In this document: positions 54,697 to 64,000 of the stretch, piece by piece
Layout: each line of letters begins with the position of its first letter
Position numbering within the stretch: the stretch's first letter is position 1
Assembly (NCBI GenBank): GCA_032716605.1
Contig: CM064572.1
Location: 40,376,399 to 40,440,398, forward strand
Source: Paralithodes platypus
Taxonomy: Eukaryota; Arthropoda; Malacostraca; Decapoda; Lithodidae
Direction of reading: 5' to 3'
Length of the DNA stretch: 64,000 nucleotides
Notes under the pieces: generated by a model
Told to the model about the DNA's origin: nothing
Seen by the model: the letters and a program-made list of their open reading frames with translations, nothing else
Databases searched by the model: none
Program-made: the position numbers and the translations under genes

Positions 54697-57600
54697 TTAA
54701 CCCGTACAGCCCCGGCCGGTTTTATTATTTTTGTGCACCAGAACCCGGGCAATTTTCATTTTTTTTTTTTTTTATAAATATATCAGAATGTGTTAGAAAA
54801 TAATGATAGACATGAAGAAATTTGAAAAAAGTACTTACCTAGGCCATTTGGGGGTCCTGGGAGGTAGTGGGGGTCCCCAGCCTCAGAGGAGCCTCAGCGC
54901 CATTTCAAATCTCCCGCGCCAGCAGCCAGTTGCCAGCCGCCAGGCAGCATGACTTATTTTGCACCTCTCGGACATAAAGTGCGCTTCAGAGTTCATAGAA
55001 TGTCTTTGTATATCACATAATGTAAATATAACTGAAGTTGTAGTGTGATAAGTGTCTTCATTCAAGTATTACAAGTGCGCACGAGTGTTAGCGTCCCCGT
55101 TGCCATGGTGATGGCGGCCATCTTGGGCGGCCATCTTTGCTCATGACAATAACAAAATGCACGTACGAACACACGGCCAGACAGCGGACCGAGTGACCCA
55201 CATTCCACAGCACCCTCCCTCTTTCTTTCTCTGTCTGGCTGTCACTTTCACTCAAGGTCACTCTGTCTCTCCTTTTCATTGAATTATTTGTACTTGTTCA
55301 TTGTTTTACCTAAGATTATGAGGTGTATATACATTGGTTTACGCACTTATTGTCTCTTATTCTTATAATTATTTGCACACAGTTTTATAAGTTTAGAATT
55401 TACTTAGTGTTTTATATTGTTCGGTACTTTGCACTTGTAAATTATATATATATACACACTGTTTTATATTCACTTTTTGCGTCTTTTATATACACTGTTA
55501 GTATTACATTATAGCGTCTTTTATCGCAGTCTTTGAACACTTTGAACACTTAGAAGTGCTCGAGGGTGTGATAATCCCTGAAGCAGGTGGGAAAACACAG
55601 TCCCACATCACATTCTTCACACATCGTCCGGGTGTCTGTCCGTTTTGGTGTGCGTCTGCCTGTGTTGCGACACACATGACACCGTCTGCGTGGGTTGGGT
55701 TTTACTTCGTTGGGCGGGACAAAATCGCAAAAGTGGCGTTGTGTCAGTCTGGCGGGGCCTTCTGGTGCTTGAAAACGAGCTGCGGGACGTTGCTGGCGGC
55801 GTGGACCCTCCCTGAAGAAGAACAGAAGCTCCCGTGCAAGTTCGATGCAGTACGACTCCATCGTCTCAACTTCACCTGTTATTTCATGATATTGGATGTG
55901 GCAGTTGTAGAGGGTGAGGTCGAGTAGGTGGAAAAATAGTTTTTTATCCCACCTCATCGTCTTCCTGGCACACTCGACCGACGATATGACAGAGTCTGAC
56001 TTGTCAACCAGCCGCATGTTGATGTTGTAGTCAATGATTGCAACTGGTTTTTTGACCGCCTCACCTGTGGCTCTATCACGGCGTTTGGTGTCCTCTAAGC
56101 GGGGCAGGTGGATACTGGTGAGGATATTGACGTCACGATTGTCCATCCACGAGAGCATCAAGATATTATTTGCCTGGAGGTGGATGATGGAGCCCTTCTC
56201 CCGCCTTTCGGGTAGCTCTGGCATGTAGACACGATTCCTCCTGACGGTGCCACAGACGCCAGTGTTTCTGCTATACAGGAATTTGGCAAGGGAAGGGCTG
56301 GTGTACCAGTTGTCGAGGTACAAGATGTGTCCCCTGTCCAAATATCCCTCCAACATGGTGATGACAACGGCCCCAGATATCCCATATGTCCTCTCCTCCA
56401 CCAGTTCAGTGACCTTGCCCATGTAAAGGATGATGTCCTGGATGTAACCGGTTTTGCAGTCGCACATCACGAACAGTTTCAGGCCATAACGGTGACGCTT
56501 GCTGGGGATGTACTGTCGGATGCTAATATTCCCCCTCCATAGCACCAGACTCTCATCAATGATTAGTTTTTGGTAAGGTTTGAAGGAGGCTGCAAACTTA
56601 GTTTTCAGGTATTCAAATATAGGTCTTATCCTCTCCATCGGGTCTTTGGTATTCCTGGAGCGTTCCTGGTTCCTGGTGTGGCTTGCCAGGCTATCAATAA
56701 AGTGCAGGTTTCCCATGATTGCCGTGAATCTATTCCTGCTCATGACTTTCCCAAAGAAGGGGGTTGCGATGAGGGGATCACATGACCAGTACTTCCTGAG
56801 AGACGTCTTCTTGGTGACCCCCATCAGGATGACCAGTGCCAGGAATGCATAGAACTCATCGGAAGACAAATCCACCCATGAGAGACGTGCCGAGTTCCTC
56901 TTCTGCTCCTTCCCTGCCATAAAATAATAGTTGTACCAGTTCGTCTGGTCAACAATCAAGCCGACAAGGTTGGCAGTGAAGAACTGCAGAAAAACACCCA
57001 GTCTTGTGGTGTCAGGTCCACGATTGGGCATGGTAGGGCCGGCCTCAGCTGCCCCCAAAAAGTGGTATTGTCCTGGTAGATAGTTCTCCCCATCCACCCA
57101 ATCCCACCTATCAGCGCCTTCGTCGTCGCTAGATGGGGCATCGGGCTCATCAGGGTCATCGTCAGGGGCACCGGGGCGGGTTGGGCGGGTGCGGGTGGAG
57201 CGTGGGCGGCGTGGGCGAGAGGTGGACCTGGGTCTGGAGCTAGACCTCGAACTTGATCGAGAGCTAGATCTAGAGCTCGAGTCGTTGCTGGGGCGTCTTA
57301 TTTGTTTCACCTTCTGCATTCGGCCGCGGGTGGCACGCCCGCGAGATATGACACGTCCCCGTCGTTTGCTTGCAGGGCGTTGGGGCAGATCGGGGCATTG
57401 TGGAGAGGCTGGTGATAATGCAGTGGCGCGGGAGGGGCCTGGTTCAGGTGAGGGAGACATTCGTGGCGGGGTGTACGGGATGGAGCCTGAAGGTGATAGT
57501 GGGGGGGAAGAATGGCGAGGCGGAGAGTCTGGTAGTAGTAGTGGTGGTGGTGGTGGTGGTGGTGACTCATCCCCCCCTCGTGCTCTGGGTCAGGAGGGAA

Positions 57601-58436
57601 GAGGGAGCGTTTTGGGTCACGTGACCGCCTTTGTCTCGCACCACGTTGTGCCATTTCTCCATCACCAGGTTGTTCGTCACTAGGTTTGTGACGACCATAG
57701 AACCTCCCCGGGGTATTTTTATTGAGTGGGGAGATTATGGAAAGTGGGGGAGAAGGCAGGCGGGGTTGTGGGTGTACCTCCTCTTCACTCCCAGACTCGC
57801 CCCTTCTTCTCTTCAATCCCTTTCGTTCTTCCCCAGGTACACGCACGTAATTTTGAGGGTCAGCAGGTTCATCTGCAACAACAACCTCTTCCCCACTTTC
57901 TGAGGATTCAGTGGGGTCTTGGGGAAGTGGGCGGCGGGGAGGTGCACTTGCCCCTTGCTGTCTTTGTGACGGCCTACGCCGCCTGACAGGAATCTGAGCA
58001 AGCTCTTCCTCTAGCTCTCTTATTTCGGCTTGGGAGGGGGCATACTCGTCTCCAGACTCGTCCAATGCCGAGTCAGTGTCACTATCAGGGCTGTCAGTGT
58101 CGTACAGTATATCCATGACCTCCTCTGTACTGCAGGGGCGGGTAAGGCGGGCACTATAACGTCGAGACATGGTGTTTCACTCGAGAGGGTGCGCGGTAAA
58201 CTGACCATGAGGTGTGAGAAGGCGGGTGCCCTCTCCCGTCCCCGCGCGCGCACGCGTATGGACAAAACGTTTTGGAAGTAGTCCGCCGGATCCCAAAGTA
58301 GTTCCCATATAAATCTAGAGCCATTCTGAGACTTACGACTGGAGCTATAAGGGTGACGCGTTAGGCGCATCTCTGGGGCTGTGCGTTACATACATAGCCG
58401 ACGCGTCAGACGCGTCGCTGGGGCTCCACGGGTTAA
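54697..58436 (-). mobile_element. piggyBac element, 3.7 kb, near-complete
   Basis: TTAA at 54697-54700 and 58433-58436 flank 3732 bp with inverted ends CCCGTACAGCCCC and GGGGCTCCACGGG. Near the right end GACGCGT occurs repeatedly with CTGGGGCT, probably subterminal transposase-binding repeats. One transposase gene lies on the minus strand. The uninterrupted target can be read in a paralogue at 51646-51665 (AATACTTAAATGAGCTGACA), so the insertion is precise. Confidence 0.93.
55550..58170 (-). CDS. piggyBac transposase, frameshifted near residue 200
   Basis: The DDE transposase would cut at the element's TTAA ends and join them to a new TTAA. It starts MSRRYSARLTRPCS (58170) with an acidic N-terminus (LYDTDSPDSDTDS) common in this family. 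The first frame runs to 57307, but the transposase continues in the frame of 57460-55550. The change fits a length difference in the G7 tract (57571-57577) before a CCA repeat. In the second frame (numbered from 57460): Ser/Arg repeats at 60-92, DDE core with Asp302 (IDESLVLWRG), Asp383 (YLDNWYTS) and Asp486 (RLVDKSD), all present, then a Cys/His C-terminal finger (CHVC...CEEC...C...H, 594-631). The total is longer than the usual 550-650 residues because of the Pro/Ser/Arg-rich N-terminal third. Confidence 0.92.
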
Positions 58437-58631
58437 ATGAGCTGACAATCTCCATAGCCTGACCGTTCAACTTCACCTCACACTCTGTGGCTTTCACCCC
58501 TTTCGAAGACCATAACCTTGCTCTTCCCCGCATTTACCTTCAGATTCCATTTTTCGCACACTGTTCCAAACATATTTACCAGACCCTGCAACTCCCATTC
58601 ATATCGTCAGCAAACAGCAGTACACAAACAT
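58437..58631 (-). pseudogene. RTE-like LINE fragment (host LINE, piece 4)
   Basis: Continues piece 3 beyond the piggyBac element. Minus strand: YEWELQGLVN-like, FGTVCEK and the KVMVFE-like block, with stops. It ends where the plus-strand CR1-like LINE begins. Confidence 0.72.
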
Positions 58632-58842
58632 CCACGCATGGGTCGTCTCCTACACGAAGCAGTCCGCAGCCATGGATCAAAAAACGCCATCCGAGAAGAA
58701 GCAGCAGTGACATAAATCATCCAACGCCAAGAAAAAAACAGAGGCAACCGAGGACCACCAGCGATAAGGACCGAAGACAGCGAGGACCGAGGACAGCCAG
58801 AATAAATGTAGATCCGACAAGAAAAAAAATTAAAGAGCGTTC

Positions 58843-59294
58843 GTGAGTTCTAAAATAACAAATTTAAAGGTTTTCTATGCAAACGCTCGTAGCATACGCA
58901 ATAAATTTTCAGATTTAGAGGAGCTAGTGTTTACAGAAAATTATGATGTGATTGGCATAACAGAATCTTGGCTCAATACAGACGATAGAGACTTTTTAGC
59001 AGAGTATTCACTTCCCGGTTATGTAATGTTTGAGAAAAGCCGAATAATTCGAAATGGAGGTGGCGTTTTACTTTATATCAAAGGAAGTTAACCCTACCCT
59101 CTTGTCAAAACCTCAGATTGTGAACGTCGACGCATCTTTGTGCTAATAAAGAATAATAAAGGTACCAAAATAATACTTGCATTAATATACAGACCTCCAG
59201 CTCAATCAGTGCAAACTGACCGAGATATTACGAACAAATTGCAGATGTAAGTAACTCACAAGATACCGTAATTTTTGGTGACTTTAATTTACCT
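58843..59294 (+). pseudogene. CR1-like LINE endonuclease (APE type), broken
   Basis: Starts MSSKITNLKVFYANARSIRN. The block NYDVIGITESWLN holds the catalytic Glu of APE-type endonucleases. Then YVMFEKSRIIRNGGGVLLYI. TAA at 59089-59091 ends the frame. The sequence continues as RRRIFVLIKN, ILALIYRPPA and, after another frame change near 59235, DTVIFGDFNLP. This enzyme nicks the target to prime reverse transcription. Confidence 0.85.
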
Positions 59295-60503
59295 GTGACC
59301 AAGTGGGGCGATACTCTTACTTCACACTCCGGACATGACTTGTATACGAACTTGCAAGAGAGTTCGCTTTATCAATTTGTTGGAACGCCGACCCGTGGTA
59401 ATAACGTTCTTGACATTGTACTTGCAACAAAAGAAGAATTAATAGAGAATTTGAATGTTGGTGATGAATTCAGTAACAGCGACCATCGTACGATAACTTT
59501 CACTTTAAACTTTACTAGTAACGAACCAAATAGCAGCATCGAAAAAGTCCCTAATTTCAAGAAAGCAAACTTCCATAAACTTAGAGCTATGTTTAAAGAA
59601 ACTGACTGGAGCTTTTTAATTCACAATAACGACATAAATACATCTTGGAAGTTATTCGAAGCCACTTACCTAAAAGCAGTGCAAGACTGCATACCATCGA
59701 AAACTCGGCGTCCAGGCCATAATAATAAGCCCAAATGGTGGAATAAAGATATTTCAAACTGCCTGCTTGCTAAAAAATTTGCTAATGATAGATTAAAATC
59801 CTCACAAAATGACGAAGAACGGGTGAAATTTGTAGAGCTACGACGCAAAGCCAAAAAGTTAATTAAGCAAAGTAAAAAGACCTTAGAGTTACATATTGCG
59901 AATCAAAGTAAAACAAACCCGAAAGAATTCTATAGTTATATCAGAAAGAAAAAAGTCGTTACTTCAACTGTTGGACCGTTAGTCGATGAAAATGGAGAAT
60001 ACACCAAAGACGAAGAACAAATGAGTAATGCCCTCAATACCTTCTTTGCATCAGTTTTTACAACAGAAGACCTCAGTGATATCCCTACACCATCGCCGAT
60101 TCAGATTGATAATTCAGATGTTCTAAGCAATATCACCGTTACAGAGAGAGAAGTATTGAATTGTTTAGATAAACTCAAGGTAAATAAAACGCCTGGACCT
60201 GATACAATCTCGCCTAGAGTTCTAAAGGAAGCTAAGGATGAGCTCTCTAAACCACTGACATTACTATTCAATAAATCCTTGCAGTCTGGAACTATGCCCG
60301 ATCAGTGGAAGCTAGCCAACGTAACACCGATATTCAAAAAAGGCAGCAAATCCCTACCCAGTAACTATCGTCCAATTAGCTTAACCTCAGTTGTATGTAA
60401 AATGCTAGAAACGGTCATACGAGACAGACTCGTAAATCACTTAGAGGAAATAACATACTTAAAGATACTCAACACGGCTTTCGTAAAAAACGTTCCTGTT
60501 TAA
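59295..60503 (+). CDS. CR1-like LINE ORF2, endonuclease end and RT fingers
   Basis: 402 open codons. The first part is the end of the endonuclease (TRGNNVLDIVLAT; NSDHRTITFTL, with the SDH box), then the basic linker (WWNKDISNCLLAKKFANDRL; LRRKAKKLIKQSKK; NPKEFYSYIRKKK) and the RT start (NKTPGPDTISPRVLKEA; LANVTPIFKKGSK; NYRPISLTSVVCKMLE). A frameshift near 60460 interrupts before the HGFR box. The ATG at 59295 is internal to ORF2 and not a true start. Confidence 0.87.
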   Translation: MTKWGDTLTSHSGHDLYTNLQESSLYQFVGTPTRGNNVLDIVLATKEELIENLNVGDEFSNSDHRTITFTLNFTSNEPNSSIEKVPNFKKANFHKLRAMFKETDWSFLIHNNDINTSWKLFEATYLKAVQDCIPSKTRRPGHNNKPKWWNKDISNCLLAKKFANDRLKSSQNDEERVKFVELRRKAKKLIKQSKKTLELHIANQSKTNPKEFYSYIRKKKVVTSTVGPLVDENGEYTKDEEQMSNALNTFFASVFTTEDLSDIPTPSPIQIDNSDVLSNITVTEREVLNCLDKLKVNKTPGPDTISPRVLKEAKDELSKPLTLLFNKSLQSGTMPDQWKLANVTPIFKKGSKSLPSNYRPISLTSVVCKMLETVIRDRLVNHLEEITYLKILNTAFVKNVPV

Positions 60504-60888
60504 CAAACCTCTTAGACTTCTTCCACGATATCCTCAACCTCTACGATGAGAGTAAAGCTGTAGATATTTATACCTTGATTTTCAAAAGGCCTTTGACAAA
60601 GTTCCCCACAAACGTTTACTGCTAAAACTAAAAGCGCATGGAATACAAGACGGTGTTGAAATGGATAGAAAATTGGCTCAGCGACAGAAAGCAAAGAGTA
60701 GTCATAAACGGTAAGGCATCTAAATGGACCAATGTAAGTAGCGGGGTACCCAGGGATCGGTACTAGGACCAATTCTCTTTCTAATTTACATCAACGACAT
60801 AGATGAGGGTCTCACCTGTACAATCTCAAAATTTGCTGACGATACAAAAATTGCAAATAGCGTACTCTCAAAAGAACAAGTTGACGAT
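60455..60888 (+). pseudogene. CR1-like LINE RT palm, several frameshifts
   Basis: Fragments in alternating frames: RSCLTNLLDFFHDI, DFQKAFDKVPHKRL, WLSDRKQRVVINGKASKW, SSGVP, then LGPILFLIYINDIDEG and KFADDTKIA. The catalytic FADD (about 60832-60843) is intact. At least four indels lie within 400 bp. Confidence 0.85.
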
Positions 60889-61659
60889 ATGCAACACAAT
60901 CTAGATAAATTGTCATGTTGGGCCCAAATTTGGCAAATGAGTTTCAATGCTGATAAATGTAAAGTACTACATATCGGATACCTAAATGAGAAAGCAAACT
61001 ATTCGATGAATGGCACTCAGCTTAAGAATGTAAACAGAGAAACCGATCTGGGAGTAACAATATCGAGTAACCTAAAACCGAGTCAACAATGTTCAGAAGT
61101 TGTTAAGAAGGCAAACAAAATAATTGGCTTTATAGGCAGGTCATTTGAGCATAAATCCAAAGAAGTTATCCTAACCCTTTACAATTCATTAGTCCGCCCT
61201 CTTCTGGAATACTGCGTTCAATCCTGGTGCCCTTATTACCAAAAAGATATAAACAAGCTAGAACGAGTTCAACGTAGAGTTACCAAAATGATACCTAGCC
61301 TAAAGAACAAACCATACGAAGAGCGTCTTAGAGAATTAAATCTATTTCCTTTAACCCAGCGCAGATTAAGAGGTGACTTAATTCAAGTGTTCAAAATCAT
61401 CAAAGGCATCGACAATATGAACTGTAGTAAGTACTTCACTATCGACCAATCTAATTACACGCGGGGAAACGGTTGCAAAATTATTGGTAAATCTTTTAAC
61501 TCACACGAATCTAAGAATTTCTTCTTCAATCGAGTTGTCAACTTGTGGAATGGGCTTCCCCGAAACGTTATAGACTGCATCACCGTTGATTCATTTAAAC
61601 TCCGCCTAGACAAATATCTCGCATCAAACCCGCGACTGACTGCGTTTGTAAATGAATAA
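60889..61659 (+). CDS. CR1-like LINE RT C-terminal half
   Basis: 256 open codons following the FADD box: WAQIWQMSFNADKCKVLHIG, TDLGVTISSNLKPSQQC, SLVRPLLEYCVQSWCPYY, INKLERVQRRVTKMI, ending VVNLWNGLPRNVIDCITVDS and a Leu/Arg-rich tail. This is the thumb and C-terminal region of a CR1-type RT. The ATG at 60889 lies within ORF2. Confidence 0.88.
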   Translation: MQHNLDKLSCWAQIWQMSFNADKCKVLHIGYLNEKANYSMNGTQLKNVNRETDLGVTISSNLKPSQQCSEVVKKANKIIGFIGRSFEHKSKEVILTLYNSLVRPLLEYCVQSWCPYYQKDINKLERVQRRVTKMIPSLKNKPYEERLRELNLFPLTQRRLRGDLIQVFKIIKGIDNMNCSKYFTIDQSNYTRGNGCKIIGKSFNSHESKNFFFNRVVNLWNGLPRNVIDCITVDSFKLRLDKYLASNPRLTAFVNE

Positions 61660-61898
61660 CTTTATTTTATCCCCCCTCAGTTACTAACCCATCTGTCCCC
61701 TACTAACTTCCTAATCCTGCCACGGACATTAGTTCCAGGGCAGTAATTCCCTTTCCAATGTTCCCTTACCCACTCTAAACCACTGTTTGGACACTTGATC
61801 CTCAGTGTTTTGGAGGACAAGCAACCTAGAAGGGTCACTAGATCTGTTGTTGCTTGATTTCCTTTGTACTCCTTTGTACTCCTTTGTACTCCTTTGTA

Positions 61899-62135
61899 CT
61901 GCTCTTCCTTGTATTTCTTTTATGACTCCATCCATATACTGTATATATAGAACAACCATCGGGACATCACACACCCTTGCTTTACCAAACATTCAGATCA
62001 AAGAACTCCCTCTGTTCATTCTTCACACGTACTGATACCTTTGCACTCTCATACAATCTCTTCACTGCTTTCAGCAACTTGCCATCTACTCCATATATTC
62101 TCATTACTTTCCACATACCTTCTCTATCAACTCTG
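61899..62135 (-). pseudogene. RTE-like LINE RT fragment, copy a
   Basis: Minus strand: a piece of the same RT segment as 53128-53423 (VDREGMWKVMRIYGVDGKLL, LYESAKVSV, then FFDLNV). It joins the following copy directly. Confidence 0.7.
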
Positions 62136-62576
62136 TCATTCCACTCGTTGCCTTCCCTTATTAGTGGTACACCAACATCCACTGCTCATCCTTGCATTTC
62201 TTTTATGACTCCATCCATATACAGTACAGTATATATTGAACAACCACGGGGACATCACACACCCTTTCTTTAACCCAACATTCAGATCAAAGAACTCGCT
62301 CTGTTCATTCTCAACACATACTGACACCTTTGCACCCTCATACATGCTTTTCACTGCTTTCAGCAACTTGCTATCTGCTCCGTATATTCCAAGTACTTTC
62401 TACATACCGGTACCTTCTCTATCAACTCTGTCATAGGCCTTTTCCAAGTCCATGAAGGCAGCATACAACTTTTGTCCCTTCTCAAGATATTTCTCCACAA
62501 CATATTTCAGGGCAAAGATCTGAGCTACACATCCTCTTCCCTTCCTATGATGAATACGGTATGTTAACCGTTTCCC
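62136..62576 (-). pseudogene. RTE-like LINE RT fragment, copy b (direct duplication)
   Basis: Repeats copy a with more 5' sequence: RKGRGCVAQIFALKYVVEKY, LYAAFMDLEKAYDRVDREG, MYEGAKVSVCV, FFDLNVGLKKGCVMSPWLFN. The copies are head to tail, about 300 bp apart, so part of the RT is tandemly duplicated. It is broken by frame changes. Confidence 0.75.
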
Positions 62577-62960
62577 CAGCAATACTGACTGAAAATGCCC
62601 AAATATATTGCATGTGCTCTTCTGATTTATCTAAAATATGTAAAATTATACCAAATACCAACTACATTAGCACAAAACTCAATCAATCACAGAAACAGGA
62701 TAAAAACATAGAATAAATACCCCAAAAGATGAATACGTTAACCCTTTCCCCAGCAATAATTACTGAACATGCACAAATAAATTGCATGTGCTCTTCAGAT
62801 TTAGCTGAAATATGTAAAATTACACCAAATACTAACTACATTAGCACAAAAATCAATCAAGCACTTTAACAGGGTAAATAAAATGGAAGAAATAGCCCAA
62901 AAATGAATTTATCTATAGCCTACCGGTATATATTGCCGGACACCTTGATCCCCGAAGGGG
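62577..62960. repeat. Satellite-like units and host LINE 3' end
   Basis: Two ~170-bp units (62577-62740 and 62750-62910: CAGCAATACTGACTGAAAAT; AATATGTAAAATTA) are followed by the host LINE 3'-end remnant (CTTGATCCCCGAAGGGGTGA at 62944). Confidence 0.65.
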
Positions 62961-63320
62961 TGACCATGAACGAAACGCCTGCGTATTTCAAGCTCGCTTG
63001 AGTTATCACTCGATCGTCTTTTAGAGCTTTTTGGCCCGGGGTAATTACCACACCATCGCGTCATAAGGAGTTTGAGGGGGTTAAATTGCTAGATACATAG
63101 AGGAAGAGGAATGCCAAGTAAAGCTAAACAAAAATATATAAGATATTTAAAAAAAAGGGTTGCTTATAATAATTTGTACCTCTGCAGTTTCTCCATGGCT
63201 AACGAAAAAGGTCACATTCCTAAGAAGCCCCAACCAAAAAGGCCAAGCTTCTGTACAGAAAAAATGCCACACCATTACCCTTATGGTGACCCTATCAAAT
63301 AATCAAAACAACCACACTTC
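62961..63320. other. Orphan TTAA-element end; no gene
   Basis: 63040-63084 reads CACACCATCGCGTCATAAGG ... GAGGGGG-TTAA, like the orphan end at 1815. The 63-codon frame at 63111-63302 is Lys/Pro-rich without recognisable motifs. Confidence 0.4.
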
Positions 63321-63760
63321 TTAACCCAATTCCCGCAGGGCCCCTCATATGACGGAGACGATTTTCCGGCTATTTTGTAGCCTGTGAGCCAGGCCAACTT
63401 TTGCAAGCAGCACGGATGGACGTCAGCCGGAGCCTACAGGCCCCGCCACGACACTGAGGTTTGTGTGAGAGAGAGCTCACTTATGTGCAGTGTCACATAT
63501 AGCGAAAACAGAAAATAATTGGTAATTTTTAGCGATTTCGCCTATCGGATTTGGTAATTTTTAGCAATTTTGCCCTTCGTTTGCAAGATCCTTACAAGAA
63601 AACCAGACATCGTACAGGGATGATTCAGGAGTAATTTGAAAGCTATTACCGTACTTTCACGAATGCATAATTGTATTACGCTCTGGCTTTTGCTTATGCA
63701 TGAAAATGAGCAGGGAATGAAGGCAATTTCGGGCAATTATGCCTACTTGTACAGGATTAA
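63321..63760 (+). mobile_element. TTAA miniature element, diverged M1-like
   Basis: TTAA at 63321-63324 and 63757-63760. The interior shares TTGAAAGCTATT, TTACGCTCTGGCTTTTG and TTATGCATGAAAATGAGCAG with M1, but the terminal inverted repeat is weak. It is placed by body similarity and TTAA. Confidence 0.5.
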
Positions 63761-63839
63761 TAGCTTTAACCAAAATGGTCACACTCCTTAATGGTCTAAG
63801 TGGCCATAGCCAAAATGATTACACTATATTCCTTCTGTA

Positions 63840-63983
63840 CTTTTTCCATGCCCGATAAGATACATGATATTTTGATATATGTGGCACAGCCCTTGTATCC
63901 AACACAATACCCTGCGTGCAACCCCGCTCGAACCCCGCACAACGTTGCTTGCAACTTTAATTATTATTATTATTATTATTATT
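63840..63983 (+). repeat. R2 upstream segment and (ATT)n
   Basis: Matches 30030-30172 (CCATGCCCGATA; GTATCCAACACAATACCCTG; CAACGTTGCTTGCAACTTTAA), then ATT repeats where R2 would start. Confidence 0.75.
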
Positions 63984-64000
63984 CCCTTGTCTCATTTTCT

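Larger units (their letters stand above)
58632..61898 (+). mobile_element. CR1-like LINE, plus strand, nearly full ORF2
   Basis: About 3.3 kb inserted into the minus-strand host LINE. It has a short A-rich 5' part, ORF2 from 58843 to 61659 in several frames, a 3' untranslated region and a 3' end of four TCCTTTGTAC decamers (61858-61898), the short-repeat terminus typical of CR1 elements rather than poly(A). Host LINE sequence resumes at 61899 after losing roughly 75 bp relative to the paralogue at 51838-51915. Confidence 0.88.

Noticed and set aside
57370..57683. Plus-strand frames over the piggyBac gene
   Set aside because: Antisense shadows of the transposase N-terminus. The Val-rich run is the reverse strand of the CCA repeat.

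Overview
The window looks like repeat-dominated intergenic DNA of an arthropod, most likely a decapod crustacean. This is inferred from BEL/Pao elements with DUF1759/DUF1758 gag-protease regions, Penelope-like elements (PLEs), CR1/Jockey-type and RTE-like LINEs, piggyBac-type TTAA elements, long (AT)n tracts and stretches built from the word AGGCCTA/TAGCCTA. I found no convincing host protein-coding gene, rRNA or functional tRNA gene. Every recognisable coding region belongs to a mobile element, and all are damaged to some degree.

Layout. 0-2.1 kb: simple repeats, a decayed LINE fragment and an orphan TTAA-element end. 2.1-10.5 kb: a BEL/Pao element with one in-frame stop. Its LTR and 3' flank are present twice, and a 5-bp target duplication marks the original insertion. 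10.5-12.2 kb: two 5'-truncated PLE copies head to head, each with a GIY-YIG segment and a hammerhead ribozyme core. 12.2-12.6 kb: a tRNA-derived SINE (minus). 12.7-16.1 kb: a possible LTR, a 251-bp tandem duplication and an unexplained array of about 17 hairpins, period about 70 bp, with a constant GGGATGCC loop and co-varying stems. 16.1-21.2 kb: a pair of direct repeats and a dispersed repeat family (R1). 21.5-28 kb: TTAA miniature elements, a degenerate minus-strand LINE and the second SINE. 27.7-34 kb: two copies of a repeat (R2), one split by a 3.0-kb TTAA element with inverted ends, plus a tandem array of LINE tails. 34-37.4 kb: a second, truncated BEL/Pao element (minus).

36.5-48.2 kb is a 5.8-kb sequence present twice, the copies ending exactly at the two sides of a 100-N gap. 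This is almost certainly two overlapping contig ends that were not merged. 48.2-51.4 kb holds a long-inverted-repeat element that received a Harbinger-like miniature element built from the word CGAGT. 51.4-63 kb is a minus-strand LINE family acting as landing ground for two adjacent TTAA elements, an RTE-like fragment, a 3.7-kb piggyBac element with near-complete transposase, and a plus-strand CR1-like LINE.

How the parts relate. The piggyBac transposase keeps its catalytic aspartates and zinc-binding tail and is a plausible past source of activity for the non-autonomous TTAA elements, although the inverted ends differ enough that other transposases may have served some of them. Three insertions can be read against uninterrupted paralogues inside the window, giving a clear nesting order. 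The strongest candidate for something undescribed is the GGGATGCC hairpin array at 14.26-15.40 kb; next are the PLE hammerheads and the CGAGT-word element.
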